This document shows positions 8,293 to 17,768 of a stretch of 64,000 nucleotides of DNA, one piece after another (the stretch's first letter is position 1; each line of letters begins with the position of its first letter). Source of the stretch: Streptomyces luteolus. GTDB taxonomy: Bacteria > Actinomycetota > Actinomycetes > Streptomycetales > Streptomycetaceae. The translations under genes and the position numbers were made by a program. The DNA is taken from the NCBI RefSeq assembly GCF_029968015.1, contig NZ_JASCIS010000002.1, forward strand, positions 186,001 through 250,000, given 5' to 3'. Below the pieces are notes generated by a model. The model worked only from the letters and a program-made list of their open reading frames with translations, made no database searches and was not told where the DNA came from.

Positions 8293-8420
8293 GTATCAAA
8301 AGTGCCCCACTTGGTGATCTTCGTCCGACTCCGGACTTGGTGATCAAGGTCAGGAGGGAAGGTGGATCCTCGTCGAGGCCTGGGTGGAGGACGGGGCAGG
8401 GATCCCCAGGCTTCGGTCAG
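8293..8420 (+). mobile_element. possible IS21-family left-end remnant
   Basis: The sequence around GTATCAAAAGTGCCCC (about 8291-8306) is followed by two direct copies of ACTTGGTGATC (8309-8319 and 8335-8345), like the repeated terminal sites of IS21 elements. The next open stretch reads VEDGAGIPRLRS, close to the conserved IstA start VEDWAEIRRL. The element then breaks off. This is recognised from memory and should be treated as a tentative scar. Confidence 0.4.
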
Positions 8421-8425
8421 TGCCG

Positions 8426-8869
8426 TCAGGAGTCAGAGCCCGGGCCCGGTACACCTGGAAGGCATGGCGCCTGAACGGGGGCGCTGGGGTCGTCGGTGAC
8501 GCTCGTGGCGTGGGCCGCGATGACCCTCCACCCGGTCCGGTCGCGAATCCAGGTCCGGGTGTAGCGGACCCGGGCGACCAGCGGCTGCCCGCCGATGGAG
8601 CCCTCCAGCGCAGCGAGAAGCCAGGTGACGCCGGTGTGCTCAGTGGCCAGCACCTGGAGGTCCTCCTCCACGAGGCGGGTCAGCACCTGATGGCCGGATT
8701 CGTGAGCACGGAGGTCGTCCCACTTCGAGTAGAGGTTTCCGTCCGGTCCGGTGAACTGCCCCGCGTCGTCGATCAGTTCGGCCAGCGCCCCGACGTCGGA
8801 GGCGAGCTGGGCCGCTTGGAGACGCCGTTCGGCCGCGCGGAGGCTTTCGATGTGATCGTCATTCGCCAT
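8426..8869 (-). CDS. SnoaL/DUF4440-like NTF2-fold protein
   Basis: A 147-residue protein with the NTF2-like cone-fold pattern: an N-terminal helix (IESLRAAERRLQAAQLASD), a segment LIDDAGQFTGPDGNLYSKWDDLRAHESG, and a C-terminal strand pair with WLLAALEG, RYTRTWIRD and GWRVIAAHATSV. Such proteins are often annotated DUF4440 or SnoaL-like; the function is unknown. The Pro/Gly-rich last 20 residues after the fold suggest that the natural end was lost or extended near the possible IS scar. Start ATG at 8869. Confidence 0.75.
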   Translation of the reverse strand: MANDDHIESLRAAERRLQAAQLASDVGALAELIDDAGQFTGPDGNLYSKWDDLRAHESGHQVLTRLVEEDLQVLATEHTGVTWLLAALEGSIGGQPLVARVRYTRTWIRDRTGWRVIAAHATSVTDDPSAPVQAPCLPGVPGPGSDS

Positions 8870-9027
8870 CGCTCCATGGTGACGGTCCAGCCTCCGGTGC
8901 CGCTCTACGTTCTGCCCTCGGCAGATTCCGGGCCGACGTTCTGTGAACAGCTGCCGCATGGCGTTTGCGCGTTGCCGTACCGGACCGCGACGAGGTTCAG
9001 CGCGACCCGCTCACCCCTCCCACACGC

Positions 9028-9067
9028 AGGGGCGGCCCCGGAACGGCGAATTCCAGGGGCCGCCCCT
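9028..9067 (-). terminator. stem-loop downstream of the FG-GAP gene
   Basis: AGGGGCGGCCCC (9028-9039) pairs perfectly with GGGGCCGCCCCT (9056-9067) across a 16-nt loop, 14 bp past the stop of the leftward FG-GAP gene. Confidence 0.8.
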
Positions 9068-9080
9068 CTCCGCGCAGGTG

Positions 9081-10532
9081 TCAGGAGCCCGACATCGGGC
9101 GGCCGAACACGGGGTCGTCGCCGGAGCGGGCGATCCCCACGGTCGGGCCGGTGAAGCTCGTCGCGCCGGACGTGGTGGTGCCGGAGGAGGAGCCGCGCAG
9201 GAACCACACCGCGCCGTCGTCGCTGTTCTCGCCGGCCGCGCCGACGGAAAGGTCCGCGCGGTCGTCCTTGTTGTGGTCGGCGAGGTGGACGGCCCCGCCG
9301 AACAGGTCGGACGACTCGTTGGCGCCCGGCACGCCCGACGTGCCCTGATTCAACGACTGGGCGCCGGTCGCCGTCAGGCCCGAGGAACTGCCGCTCAGCA
9401 CCCAGACGTTACCGGCGTGCGAGGCGGAGCCGATGGTCTCGAAGTTGGCGCTGACCGCGAGGTCCGGGTAGTCGTCACCGTTGACGTCGCCCGCGGCCAG
9501 GGCGTAGCCGAAGGAGTCGTGGTGCTCGTCCGCCCCCGGCACGCCTTCGGTGGCCTGGCTGAAGACCTTGCTGCGCGAGGTGTCGACGCCGGCCGCGCCG
9601 CCGTGGAACACGGTGACGTACCCGCCGTCGGCCCCCGAGTCCAGGACCGCGGGAGTGTCGGTGCCTACGACCAGGTCGTCGTGGCCGTCAAGGTCGAAGT
9701 CGGCCGTGGTCAGCGCGCTCGCCTTCCCCTCGCCGGCCTCGGTCTGGAACGTGGGCCCGGTCGAGGTGCCCCGGTAGACGAAGTTGCCCGCGAAAGAACC
9801 CACCACCACGTCGTCCGTTCCGTCGTCGTCGAAGTCGCCTGCGGCCAATTCGACGGCGCCCTTCGGGTACGACCCGGACTCGATCTGGGCGTCGAAGCGC
9901 AGCTTCCCGGCCGCGCCGCCCGACTTGGTGAAGCCGCCCTTGAAGATCCAGATGTCCTTGCCGGTGGAGCCGACCGCCAGGTCTGTCCGCCCGTCCCCGG
10001 TGAAGTCGCCGACCGCGAGGGACTGGCCGAACCGGTCGTGGCCCGAGCCGTTCGGGTCGCTGATGGTCGTGCCACCGGACAGGCCGGACGAGCCGCCCCA
10101 CAGGATCGTGACCGCGCCGCGATCGACATCGCCCGGCACGTCCTCCAGCGGCGTGCCCACGGCGAGGTCGCCGTAGCCGTCGTTGTTGAGGTCGCCGTGC
10201 GCCAGCTCCGTGCCGAACCGGTCCTCGGTCTCCGACGCCCCCGGCACGCCGGAGGAACTCTGCGACGTGATCTTCTTTCGCGAGGAGCTGATCCCGCTCG
10301 ACGAGCCGTAGTTGACGACCACGGCACCCGCCTTTTCCTTGCTGTTCGCGACGGCACCCGTGGCGCCGGTCGCCAGGTCGCGGTAGCCGTCGCCGTTGAA
10401 GTCGTCGGAGAGACCGGAGGGTGCGGCGCTCGCGTCACCGGGCAGTGCGACGAACAGGCCACCGCCCAGGACTGCGGCGACGACCCCGGCACCGAGGACG
10501 GCGAGACGACGGGAGCGTTTGTGGCGGGACAT
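9081..10532 (-). CDS. secreted FG-GAP/VCBS repeat protein
   Basis: A 483-residue exported protein. A basic start (MSRHKRSRRL) and hydrophobic core end near ALPGDASAA. Then come about seven integrin-like FG-GAP repeats, each with a calcium-loop pattern such as DFNGDGYRDLATG, DLNNDGYGDLAVG, DFTGDGRTDLAVG or DFDLDGHDDLVVG. The repeats should form a beta-propeller outside the cell, with a possible adhesion role. AAAGGA sits six bases before the ATG at 10532; the upstream in-frame GTG/ATG starts lack one. Confidence 0.88.
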   Translation of the reverse strand: MSRHKRSRRLAVLGAGVVAAVLGGGLFVALPGDASAAPSGLSDDFNGDGYRDLATGATGAVANSKEKAGAVVVNYGSSSGISSSRKKITSQSSSGVPGASETEDRFGTELAHGDLNNDGYGDLAVGTPLEDVPGDVDRGAVTILWGGSSGLSGGTTISDPNGSGHDRFGQSLAVGDFTGDGRTDLAVGSTGKDIWIFKGGFTKSGGAAGKLRFDAQIESGSYPKGAVELAAGDFDDDGTDDVVVGSFAGNFVYRGTSTGPTFQTEAGEGKASALTTADFDLDGHDDLVVGTDTPAVLDSGADGGYVTVFHGGAAGVDTSRSKVFSQATEGVPGADEHHDSFGYALAAGDVNGDDYPDLAVSANFETIGSASHAGNVWVLSGSSSGLTATGAQSLNQGTSGVPGANESSDLFGGAVHLADHNKDDRADLSVGAAGENSDDGAVWFLRGSSSGTTTSGATSFTGPTVGIARSGDDPVFGRPMSGS

Positions 10533-10714
10533 GACGTCCTTTCCATGGGGCAGGAGAAACGGGGGGTGCACAGGAGACCCCCGAGACCCCGGTGAGGTTG
10601 TACGAACGCACTGGTCGTCCGGTGCGTGGTACGGGTGGTTGCCTGTCGGAGGCGCGATCCCGACGGGCGGTCATCCCCTGACTCGTCTCGGCGGCCGGTC
10701 CGAGTGTCAGGACC

Positions 10715-12889
10715 TCACGGCCCGCCCCCTGCAAGTGCTGTGAGTGCGCCCACCGGGTCGTGGTCCGGGGTGCCTCTGGGCCACCAGTCGTCGTGGCCCG
10801 GTTCGCTTTCGTACGCGTACCACAATCCGTCGCGGCCCAGGCGGAGTTGGAGGGTGCCCTCCGGGTGGGTGAGGTGGTTGCGGCGAGGGGTGAACAGGGG
10901 GAACTCGGCGGCGCGCAGGGCGGGTCTCGCCTGGTCGAAGCGGCCCGCGGGCGGGTCCCAGGGCTCTTCGAGGACGGCGAGGCCGTCGCGGCCGCCCTGG
11001 CGCCAGGCCGCCACGGCGCGTGCCAGGTCCGTGGCCGTACGTCCGGCGGCCGCGGCCAGCGACTCGTACTGCGCGCGGCTCGCCACCGTCAGGCCCGAAC
11101 CCGGGCGGGCGGCCGCGATTCTGACCGCGTCCTGCCACAGCGTCAGTTCGGCGACCGGGTCCCGGCCGGTGGCCAGCAGGGCGTGCGCGCGGGCGGCCGC
11201 GTCGGTGGCCAGCTGGTCCAAGGCGAACGGATCGGGGCCACCCGGCGCCGCCGGGTACGCGGGCGGCTGCTCAGGGTGCGGGAGCGGCGGCTGCGGGCGC
11301 GGCAACGGGGGAAGGGCGCGGGGCGCGAGTGCGTCTCGGGCGCGAACTCCCGGCATGCGTACGGCCGTTGACGGCGGACCGGAACGCGCGGCCAGCGTCG
11401 CGTTGCGGCGGGACAGCTCCGCGAGCAGTCCGCGCTCACCTCGGCCGCGCAGCAGGAGCAGCACGAACGGGTCCTCGTCGAGCAGCCGCGCCGTCCGGTA
11501 GCAGAGCGCCGCCGCGTGTTTGCAGGGGTGGCCGTAGTCCGGGCACGAGCACTCGGGGTGCAGCTCGCCCGGCGCGGGCAGCAGCGGCACGCCGCAGTCG
11601 GCCAGGGAGCGCGGCATCTCCCGGTCCAGCAGCGCCGCGATGTGCCCGGGCTGCGCCGCGGCCGCGTCCAGGAAGCGGTCCCACTCCTCGTCGGTGAACG
11701 TGGGGAGAGTGATCTTCGCGCGGTACGGGCGGGGGCGGCTGCCGTGCACGTACGCGAGGAGCAGGCCGGGCGTGACCGTCACGGCGTCCACGCGGCCGTG
11801 CCCCGCGTAGTCCCGGCCACGGGCGAGGCGTGCCGGGTCGAGCGCGGACTCCTCCAGCGCCTCGATCCAGGCCGAGCTCCACCAACTCCCCTCCCCCGTC
11901 GGGGCGTCGGGGCCTTCCGCGGGGAACGTGCGCCGGAGCTCTTCCGTGGGCTCTGGGCGGGACGAGCGGGTTCGCGTCTCGCTTGCGGCCGGGGCTGCCG
12001 GGGTGTCCTCGCTCAGCCGCCTGCGGCGCGCCCGCCGCCCGGTGCGTACGGGCTGCGCCCCGTCCCGTTCCGCCCGCCTTCGCTCGGCACCCGCCCGCGC
12101 CAGGGCGGACCGCGCGGCGGCACTCGGGGACTCCTGGTCGGACTCGACGGGGGCCTCGGCGGCCACCGGCTCACCCTCGCCGACTTCGCCGCCTTCGCCA
12201 ACCTCACCCAAATCGCCCGCATCGCGCACCCCGCTCGACGGGCGCATCGAGCGGCGGCCGAGGCGCGCCATCCGCTTCAACTCCGCGACGGTTTCGGCCG
12301 ATTGGGCTTCGGCGGGGGCGGTGGACTCGGCGGTGGACTGTGCGGTTGCTGCTTTGGTTTCGGTTGCTGCTTTGGTTTCGGTTGCTGCTTTGGTTTCGGC
12401 TGCTGTTTCGGCTGCTGTTTCGGTTTCCGGTACTGCTTCGGTTTCGGCTGCTGTTTCGGTTTCGGTTGCTGCCTCGGTTGCCGTTTCCGTCGCCGCTGCG
12501 GTTGCTGTCTCGGTTTCGGTTGAGGTGACGGACGGGGTACGAGCCGCACGCAGCGCCTCCCTGGCCACGTCCCCGGGACGGGGAGCGGAGGGTTCGGCGG
12601 GCCGGGCGGACACGGGGTCGGCATCCGGAACGGGGGCGGTCGCGGTGCCGGAGGGCGTGTCGGATGGGGTGCCGGAGGCGGTGTCGGAGGGGGTGCCGGA
12701 GGCAGTGTCGGAGGCAGTGGCCTCGGCGCCTTCCTCGTACGCCCCTTCCGCCGCCTCCACCACCGCGCTCGCCTCGGTCGCCGCCCTCGCCTCGCGCGCC
12801 TCGCGCGCCTCGCGCAACGCACGGCGGGCCGCCTGGGCCGGAGTCTCGGGGGTGTGGTCGCCCCTCGGCGACGTACTCGACGTACTCAT
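10715..12889 (-). CDS. SWIM zinc-finger protein
   Basis: A 724-residue protein. The SWIM finger CSCPDYGHPCKHAAALC lies at about residues 446-462, in the CxCxnCxH pattern, and a basic patch and helical domain follow. The first 250 residues are low-complexity, with runs of Thr, Glu and Ala including repeated TETKAA units, and are probably disordered. SWIM proteins in actinobacteria are often encoded with SNF2 helicases. Here the ATG overlaps the helicase stop (ATGA), so the two are translationally coupled and likely act in one DNA-associated complex. The role is inferred, not known. Confidence 0.88.
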   Translation of the reverse strand: MSTSSTSPRGDHTPETPAQAARRALREAREAREARAATEASAVVEAAEGAYEEGAEATASDTASGTPSDTASGTPSDTPSGTATAPVPDADPVSARPAEPSAPRPGDVAREALRAARTPSVTSTETETATAAATETATEAATETETAAETEAVPETETAAETAAETKAATETKAATETKAATAQSTAESTAPAEAQSAETVAELKRMARLGRRSMRPSSGVRDAGDLGEVGEGGEVGEGEPVAAEAPVESDQESPSAAARSALARAGAERRRAERDGAQPVRTGRRARRRRLSEDTPAAPAASETRTRSSRPEPTEELRRTFPAEGPDAPTGEGSWWSSAWIEALEESALDPARLARGRDYAGHGRVDAVTVTPGLLLAYVHGSRPRPYRAKITLPTFTDEEWDRFLDAAAAQPGHIAALLDREMPRSLADCGVPLLPAPGELHPECSCPDYGHPCKHAAALCYRTARLLDEDPFVLLLLRGRGERGLLAELSRRNATLAARSGPPSTAVRMPGVRARDALAPRALPPLPRPQPPLPHPEQPPAYPAAPGGPDPFALDQLATDAAARAHALLATGRDPVAELTLWQDAVRIAAARPGSGLTVASRAQYESLAAAAGRTATDLARAVAAWRQGGRDGLAVLEEPWDPPAGRFDQARPALRAAEFPLFTPRRNHLTHPEGTLQLRLGRDGLWYAYESEPGHDDWWPRGTPDHDPVGALTALAGGGP

Positions 12890-15798
12890 GCGGGCCTCCG
12901 CAGGGAGATCAGGTCCGCCAGTTCGCGATCCGTCAGTTCCGTCAGGGCCGACTCCCCCGAGCCGAGCACCGCATCGGCGAGGGCGCGCTTGGAGGCGAGC
13001 ATCTCGGCGATGCGGTCCTCCACCGTGCCTTCCGTGATCAGCCGGTGGACCTGCACCGGCTGGGTCTGCCCGATGCGGTACGCACGGTCCGTGGCCTGTT
13101 CCTCCACCGCCGGGTTCCACCAGCGGTCAAAGTGCACCACGTGACCCGCGCGGGTCAGGTTGAGGCCCGTGCCCGCCGCCTTGAGGGAGAGGACGAGGAC
13201 CGGCGTCCCACCGGACTGGAAGCGGTCGACCATGCGCTCGCGCTCGGCCACCGGTGTGCCGCCGTGCAGCAGCTCGGCCGGGACCGCGCGGGCCTCCAGA
13301 TGCCCGGCGATCAGCTTGGCCATCCCGACGTACTGCGTGAAGATCAGCGTCGAGCCGTCCTCCGTGAGGATGGTGTCCAACAGCTCGTCGAGCAGGTCGA
13401 GTTTGCCGGAGCGGCCGTCCAGGCGGACCGCTCCCGCGCGGCCGACGGCTCCCGAAGCTCCGGCGGACTCCTTCAGGTACTGCGCCGGGTGGTTGCAGAT
13501 CTGCTTGAGCGCGCCGAGGAGCTTCAGGACGAGGCCGCGCCGCGCGATGCCCTGGGCGGCCTCGATCGCCGCCATCGACTCGCGGACCACCGCTTCGTAC
13601 AGCGAGGCCTGTTCGCGGGAGAGCGGCACCGGATGGTCGGTCTCCGTCTTCGGCGGGAGCTCGGGCACGATGCCCGGGTCGGACTTCTTGCGGCGCAGCA
13701 GGAACGGGCGGATCAGACGGGCCAGGCGCTCCACGGCGGCGGTGTCCTCGCCTGCGGCGCCACCACCTTCCACCGCGCGCGCGTGCCGGGAGCGGAACGC
13801 CTTGAGGGGGCCGAGCAGCCCGGGCGTCGTCCAGTCCAGGAGGGCCCACAGCTCGGAGAGGTTGTTCTCGACCGGGGTGCCGGTGAGGGCGATGCGGGCC
13901 GGGGCGGGAATCGTGCGCAGCGCCTTGGCCGTGGCGGAGTGCGGGTTCTTGACGTGCTGCGCCTCGTCGGCGACGACCATGCCCCAGGTCTGCTCGGAAA
14001 GGCGCGCGGCGGCGGTGCGCATCGTGGCGTACGTGGTGAGGACGAAGCCGCCGTCCAGATCGTCGAGGGAGCGGCTCGCGCCGTGGTACCTCCGGACCGG
14101 GACGCCGGGCGCGAAGCGGGCGATCTCCCGCTGCCAGTTGCCGAGGAGGGAGGCGGGGCAGACGACCAGGGTGGGTTCGCGGCGGGCCCGGCGCAGGTGC
14201 AGGGCGATGAGCGTGACCGTCTTGCCGAGGCCCATGTCGTCCGCGAGGCAGCCGCCGAGGCCGAGCGACGTCATGAGGTCGAGCCAGGCCAGGCCGCGCA
14301 GTTGGTAGTCCCGCAGCTCGGCGTCCAGGCCGGGCGGCGGCTGTGCCGGGGCGAGGCCCGTGGTGAGGCGGTCCCGCAGCTCGGCGAGGGCACCGACCGG
14401 GACGGCCTCGACCTCCTCACCGTCGACCTCGGCCGTGCCGGTGAGGGCGACCGACAGGGCGTCGACCGGGTCGAGCAGCCCCAGTTCCCGCTTGCGGGCC
14501 TTGCGGACCAGCGCCGGGTCGACGAGCACCCACTGGTCGCGCAGGCGCACGACGGGGCGGTGCGACTCGGCGAGCTGGTCCATCTCGGCCTCGGTGAGCG
14601 GATCGCCGCCGAGCGCCAACTGCCAGCGGAACTCCAGGAGTTGATCGGCCTCGAAGAAGCCGGTGCCGTCCGTCGCGGAGCCGGGCGCGGAGCGCACCAC
14701 GGCGGCGGCCGACAGGTCCTGGGCGAGATCGCGCGGCCAGTGCACGGCGACCCCGGCGGCGCCGAGGCGGGCGGCGGCGCTGCCGAGCAGGTCGTACAAC
14801 TCCGTCTCGGAGAGCGGGAGTACGTCCGGGGACGACCGTTCGACGAGGCGCTCCAAGGGTGGCCAGACGCGGGCGGCGCGGCGCAGGGCGAGGGCGGCGT
14901 CCACGCGCGCGCGGGGCCCGAAGACCTCCTCGCCCTCGCCCTCCCACAGGGCGACCGCGTCGATGACGAGCGTGGGGTCGGCGAGGCTGTGCACCTGGAC
15001 CACGGCCGCGCCCGCCGTGCGGTCCTCGTCGCTGCGGTCGAACAGGTCACTGCCCGACAGGTCGAGGCGGAGGGAGATCCGCACGCCCGCGTCCATGCCC
15101 GCCGCGGCCTCGGCGGCCCACTCGCGGGCCTGCGGCAGGCGCTGCGGGGCGCGCGCGGCGAACGGCGCGCCCACCGAGTGCGGCGCGGCCGGGGTGCGCG
15201 GCAGGGAGTCCGCTACCGCGTCGAGGAACGCGCGCATCAGGGCCTCGGGCTGCGGCAGTTGCAGCGGAACGGCGTCCTCCAGGGGGACGGCATGGCCTTC
15301 GTACGGCAGGGCGGCGGCGATCGCCCGCAGCTGCTCGACGTCGCCGCCCTCCAGCGGGCCCGCGCGCCAGGCGTCCTGGTCGTCCGCGGTGAGGCCGGGG
15401 AGAAGCCGGCCGCGGGCCACGAGGCGCAGGGCGAGGCGGGCGGCGGCGCCCCAGCAGGCCGTGGCGGGGTGGGCGGACGGGTGCGGGCGCGCCGACGGGT
15501 GCGCGGCCAGGAGCAGCGGCAGCGCCGCGTCGACCGGCAGCGTCAGGGCGGGCGCGGTGGCCCTGCGGACGACGGCGCCGCGGCTGCGTACGACCGTGAG
15601 CTCCGCGGGTGTGCCGGGGGCGTCGGGGAGTGGTCCGCCGACGGGGTTCCACAGCGCGACGCGGCCCTCGCGCGGCGGGGTGGCGGGCAGGAAGACGGCG
15701 GCGAGGCGCAGGCGCGGGTCCGTCCCCGCGGCCTGCGGGTCCGCCCCCGCGGCCTGCGGGTCCGCCCCCGCCTCGCGCCGGTCGAGCACTTCGGTCAT
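12886..15798 (-). CDS. SNF2-family DEAD/DEAH helicase
   Basis: About 970 residues. The N-terminal 470 residues form the long extension common to bacterial SNF2 proteins. The motor core then has motif I DDMGLGKTVTLIAL (near 519), Ia LVVCPASLLGNWQ, motif II DEAQ (near 609), motif III LTGTPVENNLSELW, a C-lobe LIFTQYVGM segment, and motif VI RAYRIGQTQPVQV. It is expected to be an ATP-driven duplex DNA translocase. Three GADPQAA-like units near residue 10 come from a 21-bp repeat. ATG 15798 is chosen; GTG at 15810 is possible, and neither has an ideally spaced Shine-Dalgarno. Confidence 0.9.
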   Translation of the reverse strand: MTEVLDRREAGADPQAAGADPQAAGTDPRLRLAAVFLPATPPREGRVALWNPVGGPLPDAPGTPAELTVVRSRGAVVRRATAPALTLPVDAALPLLLAAHPSARPHPSAHPATACWGAAARLALRLVARGRLLPGLTADDQDAWRAGPLEGGDVEQLRAIAAALPYEGHAVPLEDAVPLQLPQPEALMRAFLDAVADSLPRTPAAPHSVGAPFAARAPQRLPQAREWAAEAAAGMDAGVRISLRLDLSGSDLFDRSDEDRTAGAAVVQVHSLADPTLVIDAVALWEGEGEEVFGPRARVDAALALRRAARVWPPLERLVERSSPDVLPLSETELYDLLGSAAARLGAAGVAVHWPRDLAQDLSAAAVVRSAPGSATDGTGFFEADQLLEFRWQLALGGDPLTEAEMDQLAESHRPVVRLRDQWVLVDPALVRKARKRELGLLDPVDALSVALTGTAEVDGEEVEAVPVGALAELRDRLTTGLAPAQPPPGLDAELRDYQLRGLAWLDLMTSLGLGGCLADDMGLGKTVTLIALHLRRARREPTLVVCPASLLGNWQREIARFAPGVPVRRYHGASRSLDDLDGGFVLTTYATMRTAAARLSEQTWGMVVADEAQHVKNPHSATAKALRTIPAPARIALTGTPVENNLSELWALLDWTTPGLLGPLKAFRSRHARAVEGGGAAGEDTAAVERLARLIRPFLLRRKKSDPGIVPELPPKTETDHPVPLSREQASLYEAVVRESMAAIEAAQGIARRGLVLKLLGALKQICNHPAQYLKESAGASGAVGRAGAVRLDGRSGKLDLLDELLDTILTEDGSTLIFTQYVGMAKLIAGHLEARAVPAELLHGGTPVAERERMVDRFQSGGTPVLVLSLKAAGTGLNLTRAGHVVHFDRWWNPAVEEQATDRAYRIGQTQPVQVHRLITEGTVEDRIAEMLASKRALADAVLGSGESALTELTDRELADLISLRRPA

Positions 15799-15911
15799 GG
15801 CGCGGCTCACCCCCTCCGGAGATCGGTCGTCGATCGGACGTCTACGACTCTACGGAGGGGCACTGACAACCGACCGGGCACGCCGTCACAGGCGGCCCCG
15901 GGCGCGGAGCG

Positions 15912-16490
15912 TCAGGGGTTGGCCGTGGCGACGACGTAGACCATCGGGTGGTGCGGGTTGCTGCGGTCCACGTAGACGTCGTGGCTGGGGCGCGGGTCCG
16001 GCTGCTTGTGCTGCAGGCCGTAGAACGGGCCGGACTTCGTGAACGTCCAGCCGACGACCTGCCGGTCGCGCTTGCTGAGCGTCATGTCGCCCTCGTTCAG
16101 GTCGGCGACGTCCTTGTCCATGCTCTTGAGGAACTTGTCGAGGCCCTTGTTGCTGGTGAGGAACTGGACGTAGAGCCTGCTCGTGCGCCAGTTGTTGGTC
16201 TCGTAGTACGCGACGCGGCGGGAGTACGGCGGGATCGGCACCTCGTAGATGCGGCGCTGCACCCGCGAGGGCCACTCCGATGTGAGGCCGGTCGCGGCGT
16301 ACTTCTCCTCCTTGTCGCGGCCGCTGTCCCGGCTCTGTCCCGCGGAGATCGCCAGGTAGCCGGCGGGGATGCCGATCAGGAGCACGATGATGATCGCCGT
16401 GAGCCAGCGGCGGCGGATCATGTGCTTGTGGTCCTCGGGCGGCTTCGAACCCTCCGGCGAGGTGGACTGGCCGGGCACGGACGGGGTCAT
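15912..16490 (-). CDS. single-pass membrane protein of unknown function
   Basis: A 192-residue protein with a short cytoplasmic start, one transmembrane helix at about 29-49 (LTAIIIVLLIGIPAGYLAI), and an outside domain of about 140 residues rich in charged and aromatic residues. I do not recognise the family. It starts directly at the stop of the ROK kinase gene with no gap, so it ends the sugar operon and may be translationally coupled. Confidence 0.75.
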   Translation of the reverse strand: MTPSVPGQSTSPEGSKPPEDHKHMIRRRWLTAIIIVLLIGIPAGYLAISAGQSRDSGRDKEEKYAATGLTSEWPSRVQRRIYEVPIPPYSRRVAYYETNNWRTSRLYVQFLTSNKGLDKFLKSMDKDVADLNEGDMTLSKRDRQVVGWTFTKSGPFYGLQHKQPDPRPSHDVYVDRSNPHHPMVYVVATANP

Positions 16491-17648
16491 CTACTTGTTT
16501 CCCTGGGTGTGGCGAGTGGTGGTGCGGATCGCCTGCGCGTACCGCTCGTACCGCTCGTAGCGTTCGAGCCTGCGGCGGTTGGCGCGGCGGAAGCGGCGGG
16601 CGACGAGGCGCGCCAGGTCGGCGGCGCCCACCATGCCCGCCTCCGGGCCCAGCTGGGCCTTGGCGATACGGGCCTCCGGGCGGTAGCCGCGGCCGGTGAG
16701 GTGGCGGCGGAAGGCGTCGCGGGCGGGTCCGATCAGGAGGTCGTCGGCGGCGCTGACACCGCCGCCGATGACGAAGCAGGACGGGTCGAGGGCGGCGGCG
16801 AGGTTGGCGATGCCGACGCCGAGCCACTGCCCGATGTCCTGCAGCAGCTCGACGCACATCGCGTCGCCCTCGCGCGCCAGCTCGGTGATGAGCGGGCCGG
16901 AGATGTCGGGAATCTGGCCCTTGACGCGCTCGATGATGTTGTACGCGACCGGGGAGTCGGCGGCGGCGAGCTCGCGGGCCTCGCGGACCAGGGCGTTGCC
17001 GGAGCTGTACTGCTCCCAGCAGCCGCGGTTGCCGCACGGGCAGCGGTGCCCGCCCGGCACGACCTGCATATGGCCGAACTCGCCCGCGACGCCGAACTTG
17101 CCGCGCTTGACCTGGCCGTCCTCCAGGATGGCGCCGCCGATGCCGGTGCCGAGCGTGATCATGACGAGGTGGTCCTCGCCGGCTCCCGCGCCGAAGCGCC
17201 ACTCCGCCCAGGCGGCCGTGTTGGCGTCGTTGTCGACCATCACCGGGACGGCGAGGCGGGACTGCAGGGAGTCGCGCAGGGGTTCGTTGCGCCAGGACAG
17301 GTGCGGGGCGAACAGGACGCGGTTGCGGTCCGCGTCGACCCAGCCGGCCGCGCCGATGCCGACCGCGTGGACGTCGTGCCGGTCGGAGAGGTCGAGCACC
17401 AGCTCGCAGATGGTGTCCTCGACGACCTTGGGGCTCTTGGACTTGTCCGGCGTCTCGGTGCGGACCTTCTCCAGGATCTGGCCGTCCGCGTCGACCACGC
17501 CCGCCATCACCTTCGTACCGCCGATGTCGATGCCGACGGTCGGCACGCGCGGGGCGGAGAGGTGGGAGCGGCGCTCGCGGGTGCCTACGGTCCGCAGGAC
17601 GGTGGCGCGCGCGGAGCCGCGGTGGGCGAAGTCGCGGTAGGTGCTCAT
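16491..17648 (-). CDS. ROK-family sugar kinase
   Basis: A 385-residue ROK kinase without a DNA-binding domain. The phosphate-binding start is VGIDIGGTKVMAGVV (residue about 38), and the zinc motif CPCGNRGCWEQYSSG lies near residue 201. The DNDANTAAWAE catalytic segment and the GTGIGGAI loop are present. It should phosphorylate a hexose or related sugar brought in by the adjacent ABC importer. The first 35 residues before the fold are longer than in typical glucokinases. It lies downstream of the ABC ATPase in the same direction, with a 120-bp gap. Confidence 0.88.
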   Translation of the reverse strand: MSTYRDFAHRGSARATVLRTVGTRERRSHLSAPRVPTVGIDIGGTKVMAGVVDADGQILEKVRTETPDKSKSPKVVEDTICELVLDLSDRHDVHAVGIGAAGWVDADRNRVLFAPHLSWRNEPLRDSLQSRLAVPVMVDNDANTAAWAEWRFGAGAGEDHLVMITLGTGIGGAILEDGQVKRGKFGVAGEFGHMQVVPGGHRCPCGNRGCWEQYSSGNALVREARELAAADSPVAYNIIERVKGQIPDISGPLITELAREGDAMCVELLQDIGQWLGVGIANLAAALDPSCFVIGGGVSAADDLLIGPARDAFRRHLTGRGYRPEARIAKAQLGPEAGMVGAADLARLVARRFRRANRRRLERYERYERYAQAIRTTTRHTQGNK

Positions 17649-17768
17649 CGGGGCGATTCTACGGGGGCCGTGTGTCAGGGCCCGGTGAGGTGGGACCGGG
17701 CCCGGGCCGTCTCCTTCGGATCCTGCCGGAGGGCGCGGGCCTGATCCGAGGGAAACGGCATGGACGGA

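Noticed and set aside
12664..15939. A plus-strand frame of nearly 1100 codons opposite the SNF2 gene
   Set aside because: Antisense shadow; low-complexity Arg/Ala/Gly product with no domain.
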